64,000 bases of DNA from Sphingobacterium sp. CZ-UAM (lineage in GTDB: Bacteria > Bacteroidota > Bacteroidia > Sphingobacteriales > Sphingobacteriaceae), in NCBI RefSeq assembly GCF_002000245.1, contig NZ_MTCM01000002.1, positions 496,001 to 560,000 of the forward strand, written 5' to 3'. The notes beneath the pieces were generated by a model. It saw only the letters and a list, made by a program, of their open reading frames with translations. It was not told the DNA's origin and ran no database searches. Of the stretch, positions 1 through 7,927 are shown one piece after another. Position 1 is the first letter of the stretch; the number at the start of each line of letters is the position of its first letter. The position numbers were made by a program, and so were the translations under genes.

Positions 1-38
1 GCAGTGCCCTCAAAAAAGTTAGACACTTTCTGGGGGCA
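1..38. mobile_element. possible insertion-sequence terminal repeat
   Basis: The first bases contain AAAAAAGTTAGACAC followed by a G-run ending in GGGGGCA. This resembles the terminal inverted repeats of IS3-type elements, whose ends often carry a GTGTCTAAC-like core. If so, the element lies to the left, outside the window, and ends near base 38. No transposase is visible here, so this rests on resemblance alone. Confidence 0.25.
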
Positions 39-73
39 GTCTACTAATATGCTCCTTCTTTTACCAAAGATCG

Positions 74-841
74 TTATTGTACGGAGATGGAACCCACGTC
101 TTTAACGCTTCCTTTTACAACCTGAACGTCTTCAACGGTTTTTTCCATGTAACCCGCAACCGAAGGTTGAACAAGTATTTTATAAGTACCTTCAGACATA
201 CCTGGGAAATAGAATTTTCCAACGGAATTTGCCAACGTTCCAACGGTATCCACGCCATTGATGGCGAATACATGAGCCAATGAGGCTGCTGGGGTAACTG
301 TACCTGTAATTGCGCCTGAGGTTGCTACCGGAATTGCACGAATAACTGGTTTAAGTAAATATTGGCCATTACCGGTTTGTACAATCGATTTCGATGCATC
401 AAAATCAAGTAATAGGGTGTAGGCAACATTCGGAATCAACTCATCTTGTACCTTGATTTTCACACCCGAAGATTGACCACTCGGTGTTTTGAGTGAATGA
501 CGGACGCCATCAACCCAAATTTCATTTCCTTCATCTTCAAGTTTCAGTCTAATTTCCTGAATCCTACCTGAAGGAACATCATCCCCCGCAATCACCGTAT
601 CTTTTCCCATCGTATATTCAAGAATGTTAAAGGGGTCGCCATCAACGTCCAGGCTCTCAACACCTGAGCTTGTGCGAATTTCAATCTCATCAATATTTAG
701 ATGGATGGCATCATAATAACCTGGGGCATCGGTCATTTTGATAGTTACAGGGGTTGTTTGTGTAGACTGATTGTCGTCTTTACTGCAGCTGCCTAGTAGC
801 CCTATGGCTGCCAAAGCAACAAAAATAGAATTTGATTTCAT
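74..841 (-). CDS. DUF4382 domain lipoprotein
   Basis: This 255-residue protein starts with a short hydrophobic signal ending in the lipobox LLGSC, so Cys19 is the likely lipidated residue and export to the periplasm or outer membrane is expected. Residues of about 30 to 170 match the DUF4382 pattern, opening with TIKMTDAPGYYDAIHLNI, a domain found in Bacteroidota lipoproteins of unknown role. The C-terminal 75 residues look like a carboxypeptidase-regulatory-like beta sandwich (ITGTVTPAASLAHVFAING). The gene stands alone, with the reading direction away from its upstream neighbour's terminator. The family call is good; the function is unknown. Confidence 0.85.
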   Translation of the reverse strand: MKSNSIFVALAAIGLLGSCSKDDNQSTQTTPVTIKMTDAPGYYDAIHLNIDEIEIRTSSGVESLDVDGDPFNILEYTMGKDTVIAGDDVPSGRIQEIRLKLEDEGNEIWVDGVRHSLKTPSGQSSGVKIKVQDELIPNVAYTLLLDFDASKSIVQTGNGQYLLKPVIRAIPVATSGAITGTVTPAASLAHVFAINGVDTVGTLANSVGKFYFPGMSEGTYKILVQPSVAGYMEKTVEDVQVVKGSVKDVGSISVQ

Positions 842-970
842 AGTTAGTAACTTATTACATATACTTTATATAATTCTGCCATTACAAAGGTTGTGCCACA
901 ATAGCAAACCTTATGGTCTTTAAGGCATTTTAGCCATTGTATTAACCGTTGGTCGGGAGAGAGATGGAAC

Positions 971-1028
971 ACAATAACTAAAAAATCCCATTTTTTAGTT
1001 ATCATAATAGCTAAAAAAATGGGATTTT
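971..1028 (-). terminator. intrinsic terminator after the DJ-1/PfpI gene
   Basis: The arms at 982-998 and 1011-1028 form a 17-bp stem with a single-base bulge. Read on the minus strand, the stem is followed by a T-rich run (TTTTTAGTTATT). It lies about 80 bases past the stop codon of the gene at 1110-1805. Confidence 0.6.
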
Positions 1029-1109
1029 CAAATAGGTCGCCTGTATCAGCTATAGCCTGACGCAGCTTTGTATCTCTCAAAAAGGAATATCGTTTTAATT
1101 GTCAGTGCT

Positions 1110-1805
1110 CTATTGTTCCAATAAAGCCAGCAGTTCTTTTGCGGTCTCTTCGGATGAACCGGGATTTTGACCGGTGATCAATTTACCATCTTTGACCACA
1201 TGACTGCTCCAATCTACACCTTTACTGTAGTGTCCACCAAGTTTGACCAGTTCATCTTCCACTAGGAAAGGGACCACGTCGGTCAGCTGTACAGCTTCTT
1301 CCTCCGAATTTGAAAAGCCCGTTACCCTTTTGCCCTGTACCAATGGACTGCCATCGGTATCCTTGACAAACCGGAAAACACCTGGTGCGTGACATACGGC
1401 AGCTACAGGCTTATCATGTTTCCAGAATGATTCGATCAAGGCAATCGAAGTTTTGTCATTGGCAAGATCCCAAAGTGGGCCATGGCCACCGGGGTAGAAT
1501 ATCGCATCATAATCTTGCTCTTTAACGTTGCTTAGGGCCAGGCTGTTTGCAAGCTTGTTCTGAAGTTCCATATCTGCGTCGAAACGTCTTGTGGCTGCTG
1601 TCTGGAAATCAGGAAGTGCGCTTTTGGGATCTATAGGTGGTTGGCCACCTTTTGGGGATGCGATTGTTACTTCGATTCCGGCGTCATGCAAAACGTAGTA
1701 GGGCGCAGCAAATTCCTCCACCCAAAAGCCAGTTTTTTCTCCTGTATCTCCCAATTGATCATGTGATGTAAGTACAACCAACACTTTTAATTTGTCTTTT
1801 TTCAT
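1110..1805 (-). CDS. DJ-1/PfpI family type 1 glutamine amidotransferase-like protein
   Basis: The 231-residue protein has the Hsp31-like DJ-1/PfpI layout. It shows an acidic residue at E30 in GFWVEEF, the strand IFYPGGHGPLWDL, and the nucleophile elbow AVCHAPG with Cys138 followed by His139. Relatives act as glyoxalase III, protein deglycase or chaperone in the cytoplasm, and no signal peptide is seen. Two CRP-like palindromes lie 115 and 153 bases upstream of the start, between this gene and a Crp-family regulator gene reading the same way. That suggests control of this gene by that neighbour. The exact reaction cannot be decided from sequence. Confidence 0.88.
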   Translation of the reverse strand: MKKDKLKVLVVLTSHDQLGDTGEKTGFWVEEFAAPYYVLHDAGIEVTIASPKGGQPPIDPKSALPDFQTAATRRFDADMELQNKLANSLALSNVKEQDYDAIFYPGGHGPLWDLANDKTSIALIESFWKHDKPVAAVCHAPGVFRFVKDTDGSPLVQGKRVTGFSNSEEEAVQLTDVVPFLVEDELVKLGGHYSKGVDWSSHVVKDGKLITGQNPGSSEETAKELLALLEQ

Positions 1806-1919
1806 ATCTTAACTTGTTCTAAGCGGCGATGAAGCTATTTCATCAATCAGTTCCATCTATTAAAAAATTAACCATTTAACACGATAGTACAAAGTAGGGG
1901 ATAATTCGTAAGATCCCTA

Positions 1920-1935
1920 TGTGATATACATCACA
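1920..1935. promoter_or_regulatory. CRP-like operator, site 1
   Basis: TGTGATATACATCACA fits the classical E. coli CRP pattern TGTGA-N6-TCACA exactly, with T-rich flanks on one side. It lies in the intergenic gap upstream of the DJ-1/PfpI gene and just past the 3' end of a Crp-family gene. Confidence 0.6.
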
Positions 1936-1957
1936 TTTTAAGGAATGGTTTGTTTTG

Positions 1958-1971
1958 GTGATATAGGTCAC
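1958..1971. promoter_or_regulatory. CRP-like operator, site 2
   Basis: GTGATATAGGTCAC is a second copy of the same dyad, lacking the outer T:A pair. Its centre is 37 bp from that of site 1. It touches the last codons of the Crp-family gene. Confidence 0.5.
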
Positions 1972-1972
1972 A

Positions 1973-2548
1973 TTATTTGCTGTGATAAAGCCGGCTGAGC
2001 GTTTCCCTGGAGACCCCAAGGTAAGCCGCGATCAAATGTTTGGGAACAAGATTATAAAGTTGGGGATATTGCCGCATCAGTTCCTCATAACGACTGCGGG
2101 CATCATTGTTGAGCAGAGAGAGAATTCGTTTCTGTAAACCGATATAACCTCTATTCGAACGCCATCTTAAAAATGTTTCAACCGCGTGGATTTCCTTACA
2201 TACACGTTCACGATCTTCCCCAAATAGACAGAATACATCAGCGTCGCTGACACAGTCCAGGTTGACCGTTGCTTTCGTATTGTTGTGTAAGGCATTATAA
2301 TCAGATGCCCACCAGGTCTGAGTCGCAAACTGCAGGATATGCATTTTTTGTTCATCGTTTACCACAAAAGTTTTTAAGCAACCATTGAGGACAAAATATT
2401 CGCAGTCTACGGTATCACCAACAGTGATAATCGATTGTTTCTTTTTAAAAGATACCGGTCTGAAAAAGGAAAAGAAATAATCAAATTGTTCATCATTCAA
2501 CTGAACGGTTTGATGAATATGTTGCCTGAGAATTTCGCGACCAGTCAT
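1973..2548 (-). CDS. Crp/Fnr family transcriptional regulator
   Basis: The 191-residue protein has an N-terminal cyclic-nucleotide-binding-like beta barrel (residues about 20 to 110, with ITVGDTVDCEYFVLNG) and a C-terminal helix-turn-helix (HLIAAYLGVSRETLSRL). R181, E182 and R186 sit in the same spacing as the three TGTGA-contacting residues of E. coli CRP (R180, E181, R185). The residues that bind cAMP in true CRP are not evident, so the ligand is unknown. The gene reads towards the DJ-1/PfpI gene across two TGTGA-type palindromes, which are its likely targets. Confidence 0.9.
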   Translation of the reverse strand: MTGREILRQHIHQTVQLNDEQFDYFFSFFRPVSFKKKQSIITVGDTVDCEYFVLNGCLKTFVVNDEQKMHILQFATQTWWASDYNALHNNTKATVNLDCVSDADVFCLFGEDRERVCKEIHAVETFLRWRSNRGYIGLQKRILSLLNNDARSRYEELMRQYPQLYNLVPKHLIAAYLGVSRETLSRLYHSK

Positions 2549-2722
2549 AGTTTACTTTATTTAATGGACTAAAATTAAGGAAAATCCATTTATAACTGAA
2601 CATAGGGATTTTTTTTTGGTGCAGTTTATATGAATAAAGTTTTTTCGTCTCGTTAATAGCGCTATTGACCATCTTAGGGCCAAGTCAATACCATCCTTTA
2701 CGTTAAAACTGATATAAGACTA

Positions 2723-2821
2723 TTTTTACCCCGTATTAACAAGGGTATAATAGGGATTTACCCCTGTTATACTCCTGTCAACCCCCTGTTAACTCCCTGT
2801 AATTTCCCTATTAATGTAGGA
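2723..2821. repeat. 11-nt-period imperfect repeat array A
   Basis: Nine consecutive 11-nt units can be laid out without gaps. The best ones, between 2756 and 2799, follow a TTAACTCCCTG-like consensus: an AT-rich half followed by a C-rich CCTG half. The outer units are more diverged, and two carry the complementary AGGG in place of CCCT. Eleven is not a multiple of three, so this is not a coding repeat. It lies about 410 bases before the DUF5054 gene. Confidence 0.6.
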
Positions 2822-2899
2822 GCTGACGCGAATAAGGTCATAACCTGTACTTAGCAGAGCCAGTAGTGTTTAAAAGGTAGTACATATAAATCAATGTTT

Positions 2900-2907
2900 A
2901 ACCGGTT
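2900..2907. promoter_or_regulatory. AACCGGTT palindrome, possible LacI-type operator
   Basis: An 8-bp perfect palindrome with a central CG, as in many LacI/GalR-family operators. It is short, so chance occurrence is possible. A longer palindrome with the same core lies at 17306-17317. Confidence 0.3.
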
Positions 2908-2959
2908 TAGCTTAAAGGAAAAAACTGATTTTTTTATTTTTTATTTTGTTTATATGAAA

Positions 2960-3065
2960 TTATTTTCTATTTTAGTGTTGCCCATTCAAGGGCACTTTTC
3001 ATAAAATAGGTTAATAATATGGCTAAAACACCCGGAGTACCCCATGCTATCGGGTGTTTTTTTTT
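2960..3065 (+). ncRNA. candidate small terminated RNA
   Basis: A small stem (TGCCC at 2979-2983 paired with GGGCA at 2990-2994) is followed about 30 nt later by a perfect 10-bp terminator stem. No gene ends just upstream on this strand, because the nearest gene reads the other way. The terminator must therefore serve a transcript that starts inside this gap. The 5' end is uncertain, and no known RNA family was recognised. Confidence 0.4.
3025..3065 (+). terminator. intrinsic terminator in the gap before the DUF5054 gene
   Basis: AAAACACCCG (3025-3034) pairs perfectly with CGGGTGTTTT (3051-3060) around a 16-nt loop, and runs into a stretch of T residues. It lies 170 bases upstream of the DUF5054 gene, so it could also act as an attenuator of a longer leader. 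Confidence 0.75.
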
Positions 3066-3234
3066 ATTAAGATTTTTTATTTTCTATCCTCATTTGATGT
3101 AAGCCGGCTATGTACTTCTCGATAGAGGAATATTTTTTCTATTAATCTCGATTTCCCGCTAGGGATTACTTCATTTCAATCGTCATTATTGGAGAATAAA
3201 CGATTTTTGACAGAAGATAAACCTACTATTATCC

Positions 3235-5226
3235 ATGAAACATAGAAAATTTTATTGTTCTTGTCTATTTGTATTTACCGCATTTTTTGCCATTGGACAG
3301 ACACAGAATGATGCTATCCAAAAGGTACACCTGATCTTTAAAACGCACTTGGATATTGGATTTACCGAACTGAGTTCCGTTGTGGAACAACGTTATATCC
3401 ACGAATTTATTCCAAAGGCCATTGCAGTTGCTGAGGAGCTTCGAAATTCAGGAGCCAAAGAACGTTATGTCTGGACAACGGGCTCTTGGTTGATCGCCAC
3501 CTATCTGGAGCGAGCGAGTCCAGAAAATAAGATGAAATTGGAAGCTGCAATCCGCCGTGGAGATATTGTGTGGAATGCAATCCCTTACACTGTTGAATCG
3601 GAATCTTTAAACAAAGCTCTTTTTGGAACCATGCTACAGCTGTCGCGAAAATTGGATCGTCAGTTTGGTAAACAAACCAAGGCCGCGAAGATGACTGATG
3701 TTCCGGGACATACTAGAGGAATCGTTCCCTTACTACAAAAAAATGGCATCGATTTTTTACAGGTCGGTGTGAACCCCGCAAGTAAGGTTCCGAATGTCCC
3801 TGCACTATGTCGTTGGAAGAGTCCCGATGGCAGTGAAGTGACATTAATGTACCAAAAAGATTATGGTAGCGATATGATCCTGCCCGACGGAAAGACTGCC
3901 ATGGTCATTGCCTTTACTGGAGATAATCATGGGCCACATACTGTACAACAAGTTAAGGAAATTTATGCATCGATTCAGAAGCGTTATCCAAATGCTACAT
4001 TACATGCTTCTACCCTGAGTGATGTTGCTAATGTATTGCGTCCAATGAGGGACAAACTTCCTTTGATGACACAGGAAATTGGCGATACATGGATTCATGG
4101 CTTTGGAAGTTCACCCTTGATGATGGCTCGTTTTAGAGCGTTGTCTAGATGTTACGAAACCTGGGTTAAGGATGGACGTATCAATCCCAATAGCGATGCT
4201 GCTATTCGATTTGCCATTAATCTTGGTCTGGTGGCAGAACATACCTGGGGGCTGGACGTGAAAACTCACCTCCAACATTGGGATACTTATCGCTTTGCTG
4301 ATTTCAATCAAGCCCTCAATTTACCTGAATTTAAAAAAATAGAAGCGTCATGGGCCGAAAAAGAAGCCCATATAAATGAATCGTTAAAGTTTCTGCCTAA
4401 AGACCTTCGTACTGAGGCCGAGCACGTTTTACAACAATTGGCATCGATTCCTAAACCTAATTTTGAAGGGGTGGATGCTGCGCAACAACTTGGTAAAGAT
4501 GGGACATTCCAACTGAATAAAAAGGGTTTTCGAATGAAAATGGGAGAACTTAGTTATCAAAGCTTTTCGACAGCAGATTTTGAACGTTTTAGGGATTCCT
4601 ATATCACTCAAAAAGTGGACTGGGCAATTCGGGATTTTGGTAAACCTGGTTTAACACCCCAAATGTCCGAAAGTCGTACGCTAGTGGCCTCTCTTGAAAA
4701 GTCTAAATATATTAAAAGCAAAAATGAAATCCATAGCCAGCTAGACTTAACTGCTCTAGGGAAGATTGAACAGGCAGTACTACCCAAACAGGTCTATAGC
4801 ACTTATCACGTTAATGAAAAAACGAATCATATTCAGTTAAGTTATACCTTGGTGGATAAACCGGCCAATCGTCTTCCGGAAGCCTATTGGTTAAGTTTCT
4901 ATCCGGAGCAGGTTGTGGACATACTTGTTGAGAAGCTGGGGCAGCCCGTTCGGGTGTTGGATGTGGTTGAAGGTGGTAATCGACAGCTGCATGGCTTGGA
5001 TCACTATGTGGATATTGTGACAAACGCAGGTAAAATTCGTATCCGTAGCAAAGATGCGCTGCTGGTAGCAATCGGCAAACGGGATTTGTTGAATTATTCC
5101 ACAGATCAACCTGATTTTCGTGAAGGCCTGCATTTTTGTCTATATAACAATGTTTGGGGAACAAACTTTAGCATGTGGTTTGGTGGTGCAGTGACCTATC
5201 GGTTTGATGTTGAGTTGATTCCATAG
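3235..5226 (+). CDS. secreted DUF5054 protein, GH38-like fold
   Basis: The 663-residue protein has a signal peptide ending near Gln22 and then a DUF5054 domain. The motif KTHLDIGFT (His38, Asp40) and the later TDVPGHTRG (Asp155, His159) parallel the HxD metal site and the DPFGH nucleophile motif of GH38 alpha-mannosidases, with H288 in DTWIHG a possible further ligand. The family is therefore plausibly a metal-dependent retaining glycosidase, though I know of no assigned activity. It opens a same-strand cassette ending with GH97 at 11386, 78 bases before the next gene if that gene starts at 5305. Fold assignment is by motif, not by search. Confidence 0.75.
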   Translation: MKHRKFYCSCLFVFTAFFAIGQTQNDAIQKVHLIFKTHLDIGFTELSSVVEQRYIHEFIPKAIAVAEELRNSGAKERYVWTTGSWLIATYLERASPENKMKLEAAIRRGDIVWNAIPYTVESESLNKALFGTMLQLSRKLDRQFGKQTKAAKMTDVPGHTRGIVPLLQKNGIDFLQVGVNPASKVPNVPALCRWKSPDGSEVTLMYQKDYGSDMILPDGKTAMVIAFTGDNHGPHTVQQVKEIYASIQKRYPNATLHASTLSDVANVLRPMRDKLPLMTQEIGDTWIHGFGSSPLMMARFRALSRCYETWVKDGRINPNSDAAIRFAINLGLVAEHTWGLDVKTHLQHWDTYRFADFNQALNLPEFKKIEASWAEKEAHINESLKFLPKDLRTEAEHVLQQLASIPKPNFEGVDAAQQLGKDGTFQLNKKGFRMKMGELSYQSFSTADFERFRDSYITQKVDWAIRDFGKPGLTPQMSESRTLVASLEKSKYIKSKNEIHSQLDLTALGKIEQAVLPKQVYSTYHVNEKTNHIQLSYTLVDKPANRLPEAYWLSFYPEQVVDILVEKLGQPVRVLDVVEGGNRQLHGLDHYVDIVTNAGKIRIRSKDALLVAIGKRDLLNYSTDQPDFREGLHFCLYNNVWGTNFSMWFGGAVTYRFDVELIP

Positions 5227-5304
5227 AAAGATCAAGTAAAAGGATAGTATACATCCAATCGAAATTAAATGAATAGCAATTTAAATACAATCAAATTATA
5301 CCCA

Positions 5305-7716
5305 ATGAAAACTATTGCCTGTATAGTAGGCCTATTGATGTCGGGATTTGGAAACCCTACATGGGCACAGGATCTAAAAACGAGTTTAACACAAGTGCGC
5401 TTTGATCAACAAGGCTTTTATACCTCGATCAAAGTAGATGGCAAAGAGCTGTTGGAATCGGGCCGATATCCCATCGTATCAGTCTATAAGGAGCAAAAAA
5501 TTATACAACCGAAAGCATTAAAAGTGAATGGGGACCATTTTTCATTGACGATGGAGGATGGCCAGGCTGTGGAACTGAGAGTTGGCCAGAAGAAGGAAGC
5601 AATTACATATGAAGTCCTAAAGTTGTCTCCTGCCTATAAGTTGTTGGTGTTTGGACCGGTTAAGATCAAACTTCATGAGGTAGTGGGTGAAGTGGTGGGT
5701 GTCGCGCAGGGAGAGGATCTCGCATTTGGTATGCAGGCGCTGCATGTAAAGACTGTTGCGGGTATACCGGAGGATTATATTGGAGCATATAGTAAAGCAT
5801 TCAATTATCAAGGGCAAAATAGTAATCTTTCGGTAGCTAGTATTTCTTTTGGTCATTTTGCTGCTGTGGATGCCGGGAACGGAGCAGTGTTTCAGCTGTC
5901 GGCCAAGAACCGAAATACCAAAGAAGTGCAAAATGTCAAAGGCCTAAATCATATGGTAACTTTGCCTGTCGAAGGTGCCGATGGGTTGATCGCAGGGGCC
6001 AAAGTGGCGCTTTTCGGAGATAAAAGAAGCCAGATCTTAACACGTATAGGAAGAGTAGAAGTTGAGCAGGGTTTACCTCATCCAATGATTGCCGGTGAAT
6101 GGGCCAAGGTATCTCGTAATGCCATGCGTTCGTATTTGATCACCAATTTCTCAGCTGCCAATCTGGATTTTGCATTGGAAAAAACAAAACGTGCCGGATT
6201 TAAAAATCTATATCACCCCGATCCTTTCCTTAACTGGGGACATTTCGAATGGCGCAAAGAATTGAGTGCCGAGGCTGATGCAGGTATGAAGAAGCTGGTG
6301 GATAGGGCTGGGCAACAGGGCATCAATATCGGTATCCATACTTTGTCAAATTTTACGACAACAAACGATCCTTATGTGACACCGATCCCGAGTAAGCATT
6401 TGCTAAAACAAGGTGAATTGAAACTTGTTGGGGCATTGGATGCGAATCAACAAGAAATTGCGGTTCAGCAAAGTGAATTATTTTCCCTACCGCTTACACT
6501 CAACACGCTTCAGATTGAAGACGAACTGATTACATATGATAAGGCCGAGAAAAAGGGGGAACAATGGGTATTGACAAACTGTGTGCGTGGGGCTTTTGGC
6601 ACACAAAGGGCGAGTCATGGACTGGAGAATATAGTCTATAAATTATGGGACTATCCCTATAAGACTTTATTCCCTGATTTGACGCTTCAAGATGAATACG
6701 CTAAACGATTAGCCGCTATTTTCAATAAAACGGGTATTAAACAGATTTCGTTTGATGGTCTTGAAGGTTGTATGTATACGGGGCAGGACTACTATGCAAC
6801 GGGGAAATTTGTTTCTGATTTTTATAGAGGACTTGATAACAAGGCTGATCTGATCAACGATGCCAGTCGTCTCGATCATTACCTATGGCATATTCATACG
6901 CGAATGAACTGGGGGGAGCCATGGGGAGAAGAAATGCGCGCAGGGCAGGTGGAAAATCGAATCAAGAATCAGGATTACTTTCAGCGGAATCTGTTTCCGC
7001 GAATGCTGGGTTGGTTTTTGGTACGTTTAGCGGATCGTAAATTTGAGGCAACTTCCCTCGAGGATCTCGAATGGGCACTCTCCGAATCTGCAGGTTTTGA
7101 CTCAGGATACGCCATGAGTATTGATATTAAGACTTTGCAACAACATGGACAGATAGACCTGTTATTAGAAAGCATGAAGAATTGGGATCAATTGCGGCTT
7201 GCCGATGTTTTTACGGCTGAACAAAAACTCAGGTTGAAGGATCCAAAGACCGAATGGCATTTGGAGAAGATTGACGAGACGAAATTTATGTTATATCCAT
7301 TATTTGTCTCTAAAAAATACCATTGTGACCTATCTTCGATGCAGCCGGGACAACCGGGGGGAGCAGATTGGTCATGGGAGTCGCCAGAAGAAAGCACTTT
7401 TGCCTTACGTATGAAAATTGAAGGAGATGGTACCATTGAAAATCCATCTTTTAAAACGGATAAGGGAATTGTCAAAATCCTGGGTAAACTGGAAAAGGAT
7501 CAATACATCTTATTAGATCATAAGGGAAAAGCAACTTTGACGGATAAAAATTATCGTTTAATAGCTGCTTTATCTGTGGAGGGAACGGCGGTTTTACCAA
7601 AAGGTGGCTCTGCAGTTGCATTTTCTTGTGACACAAATAGCGATGAAAAACCCGAAGTTATTGTGCGATATAATACGCGTATGAAAGGGGAAACATTGAA
7701 TTTAGTTAAAAAATAA
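5305..7716 (+). CDS. secreted putative glycoside hydrolase, unassigned family X, copy 1
   Basis: I do not recognise a named family. The start at 5305 gives a clean signal peptide (MKTIACIVGLLMSG to about AQ); an in-frame ATG at 5269 would add 12 residues. A beta-rich N-terminal part precedes a region that looks like a TIM barrel with an inserted small beta domain (IEDELITYDK then CVRGAFGTQ). The sequence ISFDGLEG near residue 490 has the look of a barrel-strand catalytic Asp/Glu motif. The protein at 25010-27289 is a clear distant paralogue, sharing the order of these blocks. The neighbours, GH38-like, GH43 and GH97, suggest carbohydrate cleavage. Confidence 0.7.
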   Translation: MKTIACIVGLLMSGFGNPTWAQDLKTSLTQVRFDQQGFYTSIKVDGKELLESGRYPIVSVYKEQKIIQPKALKVNGDHFSLTMEDGQAVELRVGQKKEAITYEVLKLSPAYKLLVFGPVKIKLHEVVGEVVGVAQGEDLAFGMQALHVKTVAGIPEDYIGAYSKAFNYQGQNSNLSVASISFGHFAAVDAGNGAVFQLSAKNRNTKEVQNVKGLNHMVTLPVEGADGLIAGAKVALFGDKRSQILTRIGRVEVEQGLPHPMIAGEWAKVSRNAMRSYLITNFSAANLDFALEKTKRAGFKNLYHPDPFLNWGHFEWRKELSAEADAGMKKLVDRAGQQGINIGIHTLSNFTTTNDPYVTPIPSKHLLKQGELKLVGALDANQQEIAVQQSELFSLPLTLNTLQIEDELITYDKAEKKGEQWVLTNCVRGAFGTQRASHGLENIVYKLWDYPYKTLFPDLTLQDEYAKRLAAIFNKTGIKQISFDGLEGCMYTGQDYYATGKFVSDFYRGLDNKADLINDASRLDHYLWHIHTRMNWGEPWGEEMRAGQVENRIKNQDYFQRNLFPRMLGWFLVRLADRKFEATSLEDLEWALSESAGFDSGYAMSIDIKTLQQHGQIDLLLESMKNWDQLRLADVFTAEQKLRLKDPKTEWHLEKIDETKFMLYPLFVSKKYHCDLSSMQPGQPGGADWSWESPEESTFALRMKIEGDGTIENPSFKTDKGIVKILGKLEKDQYILLDHKGKATLTDKNYRLIAALSVEGTAVLPKGGSAVAFSCDTNSDEKPEVIVRYNTRMKGETLNLVKK

Positions 7717-7810
7717 AAATACAAATAGTTATCATGAATATAGCGAGCATTGCAGTATGGTATAGATTACTGAAGTTGCTTTGTACTTGATAAAAGCGAA
7801 TAACTCTAAG

Positions 7811-7927
7811 ATGAATACGATTATAACGAAACGCTATGGTAAGCCGTCCACGAAGCTGGGGCTTGCTTTGGCTTTGACAACTATCACTTTTTGGACAAGT
7901 GTCGGCACAGCAGGTATGGAGCCCTGA
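7811..7927 (+). pseudogene. out-of-frame signal peptide of the GH43 gene
   Basis: An ATG at 7811 opens a 38-codon frame encoding a good signal peptide (KLGLALALTTITFWTS) that runs to a TGA at 7925. The GH43 domain follows in another frame. Removing one base near 7898-7901 would join them as TFWTS-SAQQVWSP, a typical cleavage region. In the GH43 frame a TGA at 7875 blocks any longer upstream start. Confidence 0.65.

Larger units (their letters stand above)
2549..3234. other. 686-bp intergenic region between divergent genes
   Basis: No convincing protein gene is present. The region holds an imperfect 11-nt-period repeat array (2723-2821), an AACCGGTT palindrome (2900-2907), two hairpins, and a strong terminator ending at 3065. 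The cassette start at 3235 has no clear Shine-Dalgarno site. Confidence 0.7.

Noticed and set aside
844..1080. 78-codon minus-strand ORF
   Set aside because: It overlaps a terminator stem and its residues look like random AT-rich translation; no family was recognised.
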